The notes under the pieces are model-generated. The model did no database searches, was not told the origin of the DNA, and worked only from the letters and a program-made list of their open reading frames with translations. 64,000 bases of DNA from Flaccisagitta enflata (lineage: Eukaryota > Chaetognatha > Sagittoidea > Aphragmophora), in the NCBI GenBank assembly GCA_965153355.1, contig OZ231127.1:72850001-72914000 (forward strand). Direction: 5' to 3'. The position numbers were made by a program, and so were the translations under genes. Of this stretch, positions 50,658 to 62,575 are shown in pieces. Positions within the stretch are counted from its first letter, which is position 1, and each line of letters begins with the position of its first letter.

Positions 50658-51037
50658 ATATGGTTTTACCTGCGTCATAGCTAATCTAAAGCCTTTTTTT
50701 GTCCCTTGAAATTAACTACTTCTCTCAAATTGAAATGCGGTAAAAAATGTTTTTTTCATTTCATATGGTACTATTCTAGAAATGAAAAATGGTACTTATG
50801 ATAAGAGGGAAGATGTCAAATCTTTAGCAAAGGTTCAGGATTGATTGAATATGCCATGTGCAAAATTTGGTAAGCCTGCTCCTAAATTTGTAGGATCTAT
50901 TAAAAAAAAACTCGCAAAATTCCAATCTCAGATGAAAAAAATCTTGTCCATTCAGAGCCTCCAAAATGTTGAACCCACTGAGTTCAAGAGCAAAAAAATG
51001 TCCCTAGATGAATCATGACGCAGGCAAAACCCCATAT
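50658..51037. mobile_element. Probable MITE downstream of ACE
   Basis: ATATGGTTTTACCTGCGTCA at the left is matched by the inverse TGACGCAGGCAAAACCCCAT at the right, ~380 bp apart. The exact ends and target duplication are not clear. Confidence 0.5.
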
Positions 51038-51149
51038 AAGTGTGATCTACACATACTTAAGAACATTTTTAAACCATAGCTGTCATCTCTAGGCACTGGC
51101 TTATATTTTTGTCCTGTTATGGTACACTCTCCCATCTACGTGCATTGGG

Positions 51150-51150
<1 letters not shown>

Positions 51151-51231
<81 letters not shown>
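51151..51231. repeat. (GA)n microsatellite
   Basis: About 40 GA units. Confidence 0.97.
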
Positions 51232-51233
<2 letters not shown>

Positions 51234-51556
51234 CTCGATGAAAGTAATCATATAAATAGTAGGCATAGCAACGAAAGGTCTACATTTATTACATCACGAA
51301 GGATACAATATTCATATCACGTTGATTCTTGTTCTTCTTTTCCTTACCCCCTTCTCCCACCCTATCGTGCTTTAATGTTAAAATGAATTTGTTCAATATT
51401 TGTTTATTATTCCTTTAGTTCTAGTCTTTGCCTTCACTGTAATAGTTGACGCTTTTTTGATGAAATTATTACACATTAAATAAAAAAAGAAGTGATCGCA
51501 TTCTTGAGTATCAATCATTGAGTCATTTCTAAAGTTGACATTGCTGACACTAGCTA

Positions 51557-52201
<645 letters not shown>

Positions 52202-52219
52202 TAATCGTTGCGCATCAAT

Positions 52220-52457
52220 TCAGTTTAATTCCTCCACATCATCGACTGATTCTCTGATTTCCTCTTGGAATATTGGCATTTTCAAGATCATTTGTTCTTC
52301 CTCGAACATTCGAAATTCTGTGAGACTCAACTTGAGACAATCCAGAAATTCTTTTAACGATGATTCCGTGAATTGATCACGAAGATACAGCAACACTCGC
52401 GCGCCTATGAAAAGGCAGAATCGGATGACATTCTCGACCACGCCAGAAGGAAAAGTC

Positions 52458-52541
<84 letters not shown>

Positions 52542-52542
52542 C
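52220..52542 (-). CDS. Unrecognised gene, last exon with (TTG)28 poly-Leu
   Basis: Acceptor TCTTTCTATAG is strong, and its use is phase-matched to the previous exon (C + GA = Arg). It then reads 28 TTG codons (52457-52540), TFPSGVVENVIRFC, LFIGARVLLYLRDQF and an acidic tail ending VDDVEELN, then a stop. A 28-residue Leu run could span a membrane. Confidence 0.6.
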
Positions 52543-52620
52543 CTATAGAAAGACAGAAGACGGCAATTTCCAACAACAAAACAACAATCACAACCTCAAC
52601 GACAACAAGACAACAAGACG

Positions 52621-52703
<83 letters not shown>

Positions 52704-53211
52704 ACGATCAACGTTTCGTGCCGGATGTTAGTCGCGTATTTCTGAGCACTTCTTTGTCTTCTTCTTCGATTTCTCTGCTTTCCAACAACGGAGCCATTCT
52801 CAGCATTTTCTCCTCAGTCAATTTTTCTTCCACTTTTTCTGAAAATAGATAACGGCAGAAACCAAGCCAAACCATTCTCTGAGAGGAATGACTTTTAAAA
52901 CATTGCTTGTCCGTATAGATAAACATTATTTCACGCACAATTGTTTTTGTCATTTATTCACGAATCACAAATCCAAGCAGTGAAAGTGTGTTTCTCTGTA
53001 AATGACGGGCGGTGAATTTCTTTTCAGTTACGGACACGCAACTCTATAAGAGGCTTTGTCCGTCCGTCCGTCGGTTGGTTGGTCGTTCGGTTGGTCGGTC
53101 AGTTGGTCGGTTGGTCCGTAGAGGTGATCGAGTCGAAAAGTGGGGAAAACGAGCATATCCGCCCCTGCCCACCCGTCCGCAACTGGTGGCCGTGTATCCG
53201 GCCTTGTTCTT

Positions 53212-53261
<50 letters not shown>

Positions 53262-55342
53262 CTAGGCACCTCTCAACATTTTGACCCCTGTTGGCGGAGG
53301 AGGCGGTGGCGGTGGCACTTCCTCCTCTTCACCGATCCTGGAACCGGTGGTCGAATATGTCCCGCTTTTGGATTTGGAAGGTGCCGTCAGCGCATCCACG
53401 GTCAACATGGACGTCGACGGCGGACCTGCTTTCGACGCCGCGTTTGTATTCCGACTCGACGGCCTCATAATCGACGGCTTTGGCGACTTGGATGGGCTTC
53501 GAGATTTATTGGAGCCATTTGGGGTAGTCTTTAGGCCACTTCCAGATCGCGATCTGGGCTGCGAGGTCGTCGGCGAAGCTCCTCGTTTCATCGGCGACGG
53601 GGCGGCGCTCACATTCACTCCCAACGCACTTCCTTCGAGTTTGCCGCTTCCTTCCGCCGGTTCCGCCTCAGCCGCAGCTTCCGTCGCCGCTTCCTCCGCC
53701 GCCTCGGAAAGCGCCTCCACCGCGGCTTCCGCTTCGATTTCCGCGGCCTCATCCGCCGTCGCCTGCATTTCCGCCAAAGTGTTCGCCGCTTCTATGCCCG
53801 CTTCCGAGTCCGGTCTGAACAGCATCAACAGCAGAGGATGCACGAAATCGGCGATGTCCATTTTTTCTCCGCATTCCGCTTCCGTTTTGGCGTTGGAACG
53901 AGTTGACGAGGTGATGGAAGGGTTCAGCGATGAATCTCTCGGCGATTGCTGTTGTTGTTGCTGTTGTCGCTGTTGCGATTGTTGCGTCTCCACGTTTTTA
54001 CCGGTATTTGCACGTCCACTTGGTGGCGCCTTTTTACCACCCGCCGGCTTCTTGGGCGGATTTCTGGAAGCCGTCGACGCGGCGGTGGCGCTGACGCCGC
54101 CGACGACCGGCAAATTGGACCCACCGGAAGTGGAAAGCGCCGCCGAGGAACTAGATTGTATCAGCGCCGACTCGGGAAATGCCACTCGATAGGCGTCCGT
54201 TTTACTCAATAGAATCGGATAATGCAGCTCCCTTGAGTCAAATAGACAGAGTGCAAAAGACAAAGGAAATCGTTCTTATTCTTAATTAGAGATCAATTTA
54301 CATTTCGTTTATAAATGCGTGCGTGGTATTCATTCCAACGTCGCTGTATGTAGCAGTACTACTGCGGTGAGAAGTCAGTAGTGAGTGCTATTTGACAGAA
54401 CTACTACAATCACCTCGGCGCGAATATTTCGTAGTCGGTGATCTGTCTTTCAAAATCCGGGATGAGCGTAACGCCTGAAATGGATCCTTTTTGGTCGCAC
54501 AGGTCAAGATCGACCACTTGGGCTTCCACCTTCTCCGCCGCCGTCTCAGAGTCGAACACGAATTTCCCAAACTGAGCGAAGATGACCTCCATTTGACCTA
54601 ATCGGGTCCCGATGGTGAGGTCCTCGGTCCCTTCTGAGCCCGTTGAAGAATCCAAAGATGCGTAATCGGAGACAAGGGAATCGCTTTTCACATGCTGCAC
54701 CATCACGCTGGTCAGAGGCTTGGACAGGGACGCGCCAGCTAGAAAGAGCGGATTAGGAAGTGAGTCATTTAATGTTTTGGCAAGGGGGATGACGGAATAT
54801 AGACTACGCAGAAACAGCTGTGTTTGACTAGAGAAGTAAATCTGTTGTGGTCAAGCGGTGGCGACAATGCTTGAAGTTCAAAGTATTTCAAAGTATTTCA
54901 AAGAATATCACTGACTAAAAATAGGCAGTCTCAACAAGTTGGTTTTAAAGGCAGTGGCCATGGTCGCTCTGCTTGAGTAGGTGGTGTTTTTGATCAATTG
55001 GAGAATGAAACAACATTACTTTAAGTCAAACCTAATTCTTGCCCACTGATGTTATCCGGTGCGCTGCCAGACCACCTCGAAGCGATGCTGCCCAACAAAG
55101 TGCGAAGTGTTTGCATCACCGTTCCTTCAGGAATTTCGCTTCTACGACATTGAGGATATCCTTTAGACAACGCTTGCTCGATCTCCTGCAATTGCAGATT
55201 AGGTTACGTCTTGTTTCTTTCTTCCTTTGTTGGTTTCCTCTTTGTTTTGTTTTTTTGTCACTTTTTTTTCTCTCTATTTTGAATCAGTCAATAAATCAAT
55301 CAATCAATCAATCAATCAATTAAAATCCATTTCTGTCTGTTA

Positions 55343-55376
<34 letters not shown>

Positions 55377-55395
55377 GACTCTGTCTGTCTGTCTG

Positions 55396-55455
<60 letters not shown>

Positions 55456-55964
55456 GCCTTCCACAACCACTCGTCCATTTCAGGGCACGCTTGCAAGATC
55501 CATCTCCGCATTTTTGGGACGAGAAGTTCCCATCTTTCATCGATGGAAATGGCTTTGATTTCATGAAAACAAGGGATATATGATTAATGTGATTAATGAT
55601 ATATGATATATGATATATGATTAATATGATTGACAGCGAAGGCTTCAGCCACAAATTGCTACTTGACATCTTTGACTTGATTTAGATTTAACCCGACTTT
55701 TCCTTACTTTTGTCACAAAGTTCATTTTTAGAAAATTCGTTATGTATATCTCATATTAATACCATTGGTTGGTTCGAAGATTTTCCTTTGTAAATGTTTG
55801 CGGAAGTTGATCGCTACACAGCCAGCATGCATAAGGAAATGCGTTTGGTTGAGTTCGCCCAATGGAATTAATGCGTTGTTCCGGTCAGTTTCATCGGGCT
55901 GGCGTAAAATATTAGTTAAATGTTGGACAGACAGACTTAAAATTGAAAACTTCCTCTGCGACCC

Positions 55965-56051
<87 letters not shown>

Positions 56052-56448
56052 ACTTGCCTTCTTTTTTTCTTTTTTTCTTTCTTTTTTTCTATCCTTCTTC
56101 TTTCCTTTTCTTCTCTTCTTTATCTTTCTTTGTTGCTTTCATTTCTGGGTACTGTTTTCGAAGTCGGTGATGTCTTTTGTTTTACTGACTTTCTAAGCGT
56201 TTTTTTTATTTAGGGTTTGGGGTAGGGTTAGGGTTAAGGTTGGGGTCGGGGGTAGTTTTAGGGTTAGGGTTAGGGTTAGGGCTAGCGTTAGGGCTAGGTG
56301 AGGGCTGGGTCTTATACATTTCAACCCGAATCTACTTGAATTAAAGCTTCGCCCAAGCGGGGAAACCCGAAAGAAACATAAGATCTGTATCGTCTTAGAA
56401 ACTTTTTCCTCATTTCTGTGTGTCTGTCCGACCTTCATCTGCCGTCCC

Positions 56449-56523
<75 letters not shown>

Positions 56524-56575
56524 TTTTTCTTTGTTCGACAGACAGACTTAAAAGTGAAAACTTCATCTGCGGCCC

Positions 56576-56630
<55 letters not shown>

Positions 56631-56631
56631 G

Positions 56632-56683
<52 letters not shown>

Positions 56684-56692
56684 TTCTTTTCT

Positions 56693-56748
<56 letters not shown>

Positions 56749-56753
56749 TTTTT

Positions 56754-56786
<33 letters not shown>

Positions 56787-57249
56787 GTCTTTCTTTTTTT
56801 CTATCCTTCCTTCTTTTCTTCTCTTCTTCATTTTTCTTTGTTTCTTTCATTTCTGTGTGTCTGTCCGACCGGCTTGTTGACAACCATATCTACTGTATTT
56901 AACTCAATTTCATTTCACACTTCGTATCATAGCATTCACAACGTTCTGAATGTTTTATACAAATGTTTTTACTCCCCCTTCTTTTCCCCCTAAGCCTACC
57001 CCCCCCCCCCCGCATCTAAGACTATAAAGTATAACCTCCTCTTGGGGTATGTCAGGCAATCGCCACGAGGACTGAGACTGATCTTGAGACCCTTTCGCTC
57101 TTGAAAACGAAACTTTCGCACTAGTTTGTCCTTTGTTTAATCTTGTCGAAGATACTTCTTGTGTGATTTTACTGGCGTTAGAGAGCCTCTCCGTGTCTAA
57201 TGGGAGATGCGTTTCAGACAAAAGAGCAAAAGGAATCAGCTTTGAGTAT
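52220..57249 (-). CDS. Unrecognised multi-exon gene with a poly-leucine tract
   Basis: Six exons are proposed. Five (55185 down to 52220; 1890 nt including the stop) join in phase, and the 57.0-57.2 kb exon is tentative. The product has an N-terminal ordered part (KGYPQCRRSEIPEGTVMQTL, GQMEVIFAQFGKFVFDSET, ISGVTLIPDFERQITDYEIF, LHYPILLSKTDAYRVAFPE), a long Ser/Pro/Ala/Glu-rich region with a short poly-Q, an eight-proline run, an acidic helix, 28 leucines, and a C-terminal helical segment (GARVLLYLRDQFTESSLKEF). I do not recognise the family. The pattern of the ordered part faintly recalls trafficking-complex (TRAPP accessory) proteins, but this is too weak to name. Start codon not found. Confidence 0.65.
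52619..52702. repeat. (CAA)n microsatellite
   Basis: 28 CAA units inside the last intron of the minus-strand gene, beginning near its donor. Confidence 0.97.
52713..52838 (-). CDS. Unrecognised gene, exon 5
   Basis: Acceptor TCTATTTTCAG, donor GTTGAT. Encodes KVEEKLTEEKMLRMAPLLES and REIEEEDKEVLRNTRLTSG, an acidic helical segment. Confidence 0.7.
53022..53210 (+). mobile_element. Short interspersed element, B family
   Basis: GTTACGGACACGCAACTCTA, TAAGAGGCTTTGTCCGTCCG, (GGTC)n, CCGCCCCTGCCCACCCGTCC, GTGTATCCGGCCTTGTT. In an intron of the minus-strand gene. Nearly the same as 63449-63604. Confidence 0.8.
53270..54231 (-). CDS. Unrecognised gene, large low-complexity exon
   Basis: 962 nt in one open frame; acceptor GACTCAAG, donor GTGCCT. 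GC-rich relative to its surroundings. Begins ELHYPILLSKTDAYRVAFPE, then Ser/Ala runs, QQRQQQQQQQS, DIADFVHPLLLMLFRPDSE, an Ala/Glu-rich helix, SPSKSPKPSIMRPSSRN and EEEEVPPPPPPPPTGVK. Confidence 0.78.
54414..54738 (-). CDS. Unrecognised gene, exon 3
   Basis: Acceptor TTTCTAG, donor GTGATT. Encodes KPLTSVMVQHVKSDSLVSDY, GTRLGQMEVIFAQFGKFVFD and VVDLDLCDQKGSISGVTLIP, possibly a beta-rich domain. Confidence 0.75.
55032..55185 (-). CDS. Unrecognised gene, exon 2
   Basis: Acceptor CAATTGCAG, donor GTTTGA. Encodes EIEQALSKGYPQCRRSEIPE and GTVMQTLRTLLGSIASRWSG. Confidence 0.7.
55290..55455. repeat. TCAA, TCTG and CT microsatellites in series
   Basis: (TCAA)n at 55290-55320, (GTCT)n at 55338-55395 and (CT)n at 55399-55453. 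Confidence 0.95.
55970..56052. repeat. (TTTC)n microsatellite, copy 1
   Basis: About 21 units. The ~30 bp before it (ACAGACAGACTTAAAATTGA, AAACTTCCTCTGCG) are repeated before the array at 56576. Confidence 0.95.
56196..56305. repeat. Interstitial telomere-like tract
   Basis: Degenerate GGTTAGGGTTAGGGTTAGGG units with variants (GGGCTAGCGTTAGGGCTAGG) for ~90 bp. Ordinary sequence on both sides shows it is internal, not a chromosome end. Confidence 0.85.
56447..56820. repeat. (TTTC)n microsatellites, copies 2 and 3
   Basis: Arrays at 56447-56535 and 56576-56810, separated by a GACAGACAGACTTAAAAGTG segment that also precedes copy 1. The segment plus array has been duplicated. Confidence 0.92.
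57036..57249 (-). CDS. Unrecognised gene, possible upstream exon
   Basis: Open frame encoding LSETHLPLDTERLSNASKIT, SFSRAKGSQDQSQSSWRLPD and IPQEE, then GTTATA. It ends in phase 0, as exon 2 requires. A possible acceptor is CTAATGTAG at 57250. The Ser/Gln-rich composition makes it less certain. Confidence 0.4.
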
Positions 57250-57423
57250 CTACATTAGGTTGGATGGTATCATGGCATCATTGCGTTGTCGTCGGGGAGT
57301 GTGGACTGCCAAGGAGATTGGTATGTCTGTCGGTCCATCACCCCATTCGTCCGTCTGGCAGTCCGTCTTAAAGAAAGGACAAACAGGACTGAAAATTTCT
57401 TTTTTAAACGTGGACAGGCGCAG

Positions 57424-57501
57424 GCAGAAAACTTAGTGACGTTTACCAGTTGGCACGACTACGTCTTCAACGACTCCCGGTCCAACGTATTCATCATCCA
57501 G
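57424..57501 (+). pseudogene. Possible relic of a porin exon
   Basis: Preceded by GGCGCAG and followed by GTTAAA. Encodes VTFTSWHDYVFNDSRSNVF, resembling ASTGWYDHVSKKSDAVLEV of VDAC exon 2 at 59653 (20 of the first 25 aligned bases identical around ACCRGTTGGYACGA). No other porin exons are seen nearby, so it is a relic or chance similarity. Confidence 0.3.
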
Positions 57502-57967
57502 GTTAAAAACGAGTGACTGAAATTCCGGGGGAGTTCCGAACAGAACATGTATCATTGTCAAAGTTTTACAGACAAATGAGTATTTCAAAGAAATAACATG
57601 AGATTGAGCAGGGATTTTCTTCTGTGGAGTTCTGTCTTCTTAACAAAACTAAACAGTCTTTGAAGGCAGTTCTCTTCCTTTTACGTTCACAATCTTTTTT
57701 GTTTGCTTTTCGATTTTAAAATGTTGTGTCATTGTAATTGATGTGATGCACGACGCAGAATGCGTAGTACTGCGTATAGGAAATAAGAACGGAGCCCCTC
57801 TAGTAGAAGTGACCTGTTTTTTGGTAGAAGTGACCCTTTTTTTTCTCAAGAGTGACCTGCAGATGACGGAGCCCTGGCGGAGCCTTGCGGGTCACTTTTC
57901 TTTTTCAAAGATGTTAGAGTACAGAACGGAGCCCAACGGAGCCCTTTACGGGTTACTTTAGTGAATG

Positions 57968-57969
<2 letters not shown>

Positions 57970-58059
<90 letters not shown>
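57970..58059. repeat. (GA)n microsatellite
   Basis: About 45 GA units. Confidence 0.97.
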
Positions 58060-58061
<2 letters not shown>

Positions 58062-58145
58062 CACACACACTTATGCACTACGTCTCCTAAAATGCCCCAA
58101 ACTTTGACTATGGCTCTCACCGATCTTACTTCAGTTGAGGCTCGG

Positions 58146-58235
58146 TAAAACAAGGCCGGAAACACGGCTACCGAAGTCGTGTGCGGGTGGGCAGGGGCAA
58201 TATTTGAGGTTATTAGACCATTTGGGCAGGAGCAG
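58146..58235 (-). mobile_element. Short interspersed element, B family (3' part)
   Basis: Minus strand has TGCCCACCCGCACACGACTT and GTGTTTCCGGCCTTGTTTT. Confidence 0.55.
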
Positions 58236-59236
58236 TGAGGTCAAAGAAATGAAATCATGATGCGCACAATAACACAGGGCCCTCTTCCATTTATTCAAAT
58301 TTGGGTATAGGGAGGGATATTGTTCCACTTTTCATACATTGCTTTGGTTTCCTTGATGTTGCAGTAATACTGATGTACTGATGTAATACTGATGTTGCAG
58401 TAATACTGATATCAAGTCAAATGTCATGTTTTAGCGTATACTGTCATTGATGATAGGTATTCAACAAGAAAACAAACAGTCAAAACTAGCAATGTCATGA
58501 AATAAGACCAACATGCGATATTTTCCGTGTATAATAAAAGACTCGCAAAGAGCGTCACACTTGTAAACGGAAAGAAGAATTTTTTATTTGCACAAGAATG
58601 ATGAAGAAGGAAATTATTAATTAGGCATGAAGCGGGTGTTACTTGACAGGTATAGAAGCTATCACGATTCATGCATACGAGCATACACGCAGAATTTAGT
58701 TATTGGTTCATGCACAGTGCACAACCATAATGTCACATATCAATGAAAAGTAACTTAGTCTACAATGATAAATGGAAGTTATGATAGTAATGATTAATGA
58801 TAGTTATGATGGTAATGATCACTAATTGATTTGTTTTACTCGTTCTAGCTCATGACAAGTGACTTACCTGCGTTTATTCAATGACGAATCCATGTTAAAA
58901 TAAAAGAGGGTTGGAGAATTGAAAGGGGGGGGCGGAGAAAAAAAAATTATTAGTTCTTCGCAAAGGTTTCCAACAATGAAGATTTCGGAACGAACTCGTG
59001 TTGTGGTCAAGTGATACGTCGCGACGGCCACGATTAATGCAAATCAGTCATAAATTCACTCTGTAACCCTTTCTGCCACGGCTATCCAATTGAAATCAAG
59101 AAATTTGAAGAAAAGGCAGACAGACAAAAAATCGACGAGTGCGAAGGAACAATCGAACGAGTAACCACGTACTTCTCGTCTATCGTCTAGTGGAATCAAG
59201 CTACTCATATGGCATCGATCTAGTCATTTCGGCTTC
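58236..59236. other. Intergenic, no gene seen
   Basis: Contains small direct repeats (CTGATGTTGCAGTAATACTG near 58370; ATGATAGTTATGATGGTAAT near 58790). No coding signal. Confidence 0.4.
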
Positions 59237-59237
59237 T

Positions 59238-59244
59238 TATATAG
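59238..59244 (+). promoter_or_regulatory. TATA-like element of the porin gene
   Basis: TATATAG lies 54 bp before the ATG at 59298. Confidence 0.35.
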
Positions 59245-59297
59245 GCGACAAATAAATCATTAGAATTAAGCCAAAAACATCACAAAGACTACCAAAT

Positions 59298-59412
59298 ATG
59301 AGTGCGTATAGCGACCTGGGAAAACAAGCTCGTGACGTTCTTCAAAAGGGCTTCAACGACAGTCGACTTCGAGTGGGACTCGTCCATATTTTACCACATG
59401 GATTTACTTTAG
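59298..59412 (+). CDS. VDAC: VDAC-like exon 1
   Basis: Begins at ATG (context ACCAAATATGA). Encodes MSAYSDLGKQARDVLQKGF then NDSRLRVGLVHILPHGFTL. Donor GTCTAC is followed within 10 bp by a (GA)n run. Confidence 0.85.
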
Positions 59413-59419
59413 GTCTACT

Positions 59420-59488
<69 letters not shown>

Positions 59489-61079
59489 AATGACAGACAG
59501 AGAGACAGACATCGCAAATCGATAGTGCAAAAGTTTACAATTTTGTCTTCTTCATCGATTATCTGATTTGACAACTGCCTTTACAAGCCTTCAGTCTTAC
59601 GGTTGATTCGTCCATCCATAACGTATACGTTACTCCTTGCCTTTTTTCGCAGCTTCTACCGGTTGGTACGATCACGTCTCGAAAAAGTCGGACGCAGTTC
59701 TCGAAGTAGAATTTAAACGCAATTCCAGCTTTGATGTAAGATTTTGAATAAATGATTGAGGGACTGACGGACTGACAAAGTGTCCAGCCCACGAGCTGAC
59801 AATTTTTGACTGATGAACTGAACTAGATTAGTAATTCTCTACTTCACATGATATCTTTCTAGTCCTGAGTCATTCATTCATTCCTTCATTCTAAAAAAAA
59901 ACATTCATGAATAAACAAGGCCAAGTAGGCCAATGACTTACGAAGTGTGGATCGTCGAATGAACGCGTTACCCGACAGACCAACTGATCAACCGACGGAC
60001 ACAGCCAGTTATAGAGGTGCTTTGTCGCACCTAAAAACGTTCAATCACATCGTTGGTCTACTTAGCCTTGTTTTACCTATTTCCACCTTCTCCCATTAAC
60101 CATGTTATCGCCGTTTTCAACCATTTCCATTACGCGCTCTCTCGCTCTCGCTCTCGCTCTCGCTCTCGCTCTCGCTCTCGCTCTCGCTCTCGCTCTCGCT
60201 CTCTCTCTCTCTCGCAGAAAGTGAATTTGTCAATGAAACGCGGCTTCTCATTGAATAATGGTGCTTCTTTTTCCCTGGCTGCTTCTGGCGGAGACAGATG
60301 GGGCATTAAGGTGAGAATGACGGCCAAGTAACCAACCAATACACTCTTTATTTTGAGTAAGGACAAAGTTTATAAGGACATTGAGGCTGAGATTTAGCCA
60401 AAAATTAAGGACATTTTAAGGACAAGGCTCAGCCTCAGATAAGACCTCAGCAAAAATCTTCTCTCAAGTGAGATTCTCAAATTCGGCCTCGGCAAAAATT
60501 TTCTCTCAAACCTGAGGAAATCGACGGCGTGGAAGTGATGCTCATTTGACTGCCCTTATAACGTCGGGACTTTCAAGAAGATTGGCAGTGTTAAAAAAAA
60601 AGAGCTGTGATTGTTTTCATAAGAACCTGCTTTATGTTGAATTGTTGATATGTGTTTTTAGTTTGAAAAGTTTATTTTCTTTCAAAACCAATTTGTCATA
60701 TCTATTTTATTTTTATTTTATTTAGTTAGGTATAGTTACATTTGACAATAGTTAGATACTTGCCTTGCGAAGAAAAAATTAAGGACATTTTAAGAACATT
60801 TCAGCCTCAAATTTTTGACAATTTAAGGACATCCGAGGCTCAAAAAAATTTACTGGTCCTTAAAAAAAATAAAGAGTGTATGTAAGAAGCGTGTATGAAA
60901 AAAGCCGCTCCGCCGCCTCCGGTGCCGCTGCCGCCCCCGGTGCCGCTGCCGCCTCCGCTGCCACCGCTTATATAGCCGCCTTCTCTGCTTCCATCGCCAC
61001 TGCCTTGCCATTACCGGCGCTGCGGTGGCGGCGTTGGCGGCGTTGCGGAGCTATGGGCGACAAAACCTCCGCAATGAAG

Positions 61080-61123
<44 letters not shown>

Positions 61124-62090
61124 CTGGACTCGTCACAGTGCGTTGAATACACACTGCACTCTGCTTCAGTATAAGTTAAAGTGGAAGGGATCCAGGGATT
61201 ATGCAGCTCTCTGGTAAATCGTGTGTAGAGCATGCTTTAATGCGCAACAATATTTTGTACGTCAGTGGGTCCATCAGTTGGTCCGTTGGACGTTTGTCCG
61301 TCCCCAAATGTGTGATTATGTCCCGTCCACGTCTAGGTCACGTAACGCGGGGTTATTTGCAGCTTGTTCTGTATGTCTGACGAACCGCTTATCATTGCTT
61401 TCCATTTTTCTGTATGTCATTCTCTCACTAATTACCTGGTTGAGATGTAATGGGATTTTGTTCAATACGTCTTGCATTCATTATTCATTTTTCCTCTTTT
61501 AATTTCTTCCTCGTTTACATGTTCAAGAATGCGGGAATCTCGTTTAATCAAACCGGAAAAGTCGGATTATCGTATTACAACAATTGGTTCAAAGGAGATC
61601 TTAGCTTAGGTAAGCCATTTATAGAGAGATGAGCACATGTCCATAGCTCATAGAAAGAGAAAAGAAAAGAACAAAAGCTCAATATCAACCACAAACATCA
61701 ACATCGTCATCATCATAATCATCTTTACCACCAGCGACCTTATTAGATCATCACTGTATCAACAGCGACCTGGATAGTGATGACCCCATTTGCTCAATGT
61801 TCCTATCAATGAAACACCCATAATCAAGGCATTTGTCACACATGAACTCTCTTTATTTCTCGCCACCGGGAAACAGAATTTTCAAAATGATAATTCGTTC
61901 TTTCAAACAAAAAGGATCCATGTCATTCACTTCACGCTTGAAAGATACTTCTTGTGAATGATAGCAACTTAAATAATATGCACTAGAAAAGTTAATTGAT
62001 TCTTTTTTTGCCCCCGGCTCTTCCAACTATTCTGGGCATGGAAAAATTCTGTTTGTATTTATGATTATTTGTAAATATATGTTTGGCGCT

Positions 62091-62187
<97 letters not shown>

Positions 62188-62504
62188 AGCCCCTGGTGGC
62201 GGTGATACTGCGTTGTCGATCGCCTTCACCCCGACGATGTGCTTCAGTCGCCCTCCGGTGGCTTTGGGACTGACTACAAATTGGCTGCCTTCAGAAGTCA
62301 TGATGCCCTTCGCCACTTCAATCGCCGCCGGTTACACCGACAACGCTAAAAAGTATTGTATTTTCAGTCGCGTACCAGCAACTCTATAACTGGCTTTGTC
62401 CGTCTGTCTTTCCGTCCGAACGTCCATCTTTCTATGTTCAATCCTCGGCAATTTACCCTACATATCTATGACTTACTTCACGCCCACAACATTTACTATA
62501 CACA

Positions 62505-62575
<71 letters not shown>

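Noticed and set aside
53281-54192. 303-codon open frame on the plus strand
   Set aside because: Shadow of the minus-strand exon 53270-54231. The minus strand joins in phase to flanking exons with good splice sites; the plus frame does not.
56196-56305. Chromosome end
   Set aside because: The telomere-like tract is short, degenerate and flanked by genic sequence on both sides.
56193-56883. Lys/Arg/Glu-rich frames of 100-210 codons
   Set aside because: Translations of (TTTC/GAAA)n microsatellites and of the telomere-like tract.
57200-57516. Two overlapping plus-strand frames before the possible porin relic
   Set aside because: No conserved motif and no start context. Only the last 78 nt resemble a known exon, so only that part was listed.
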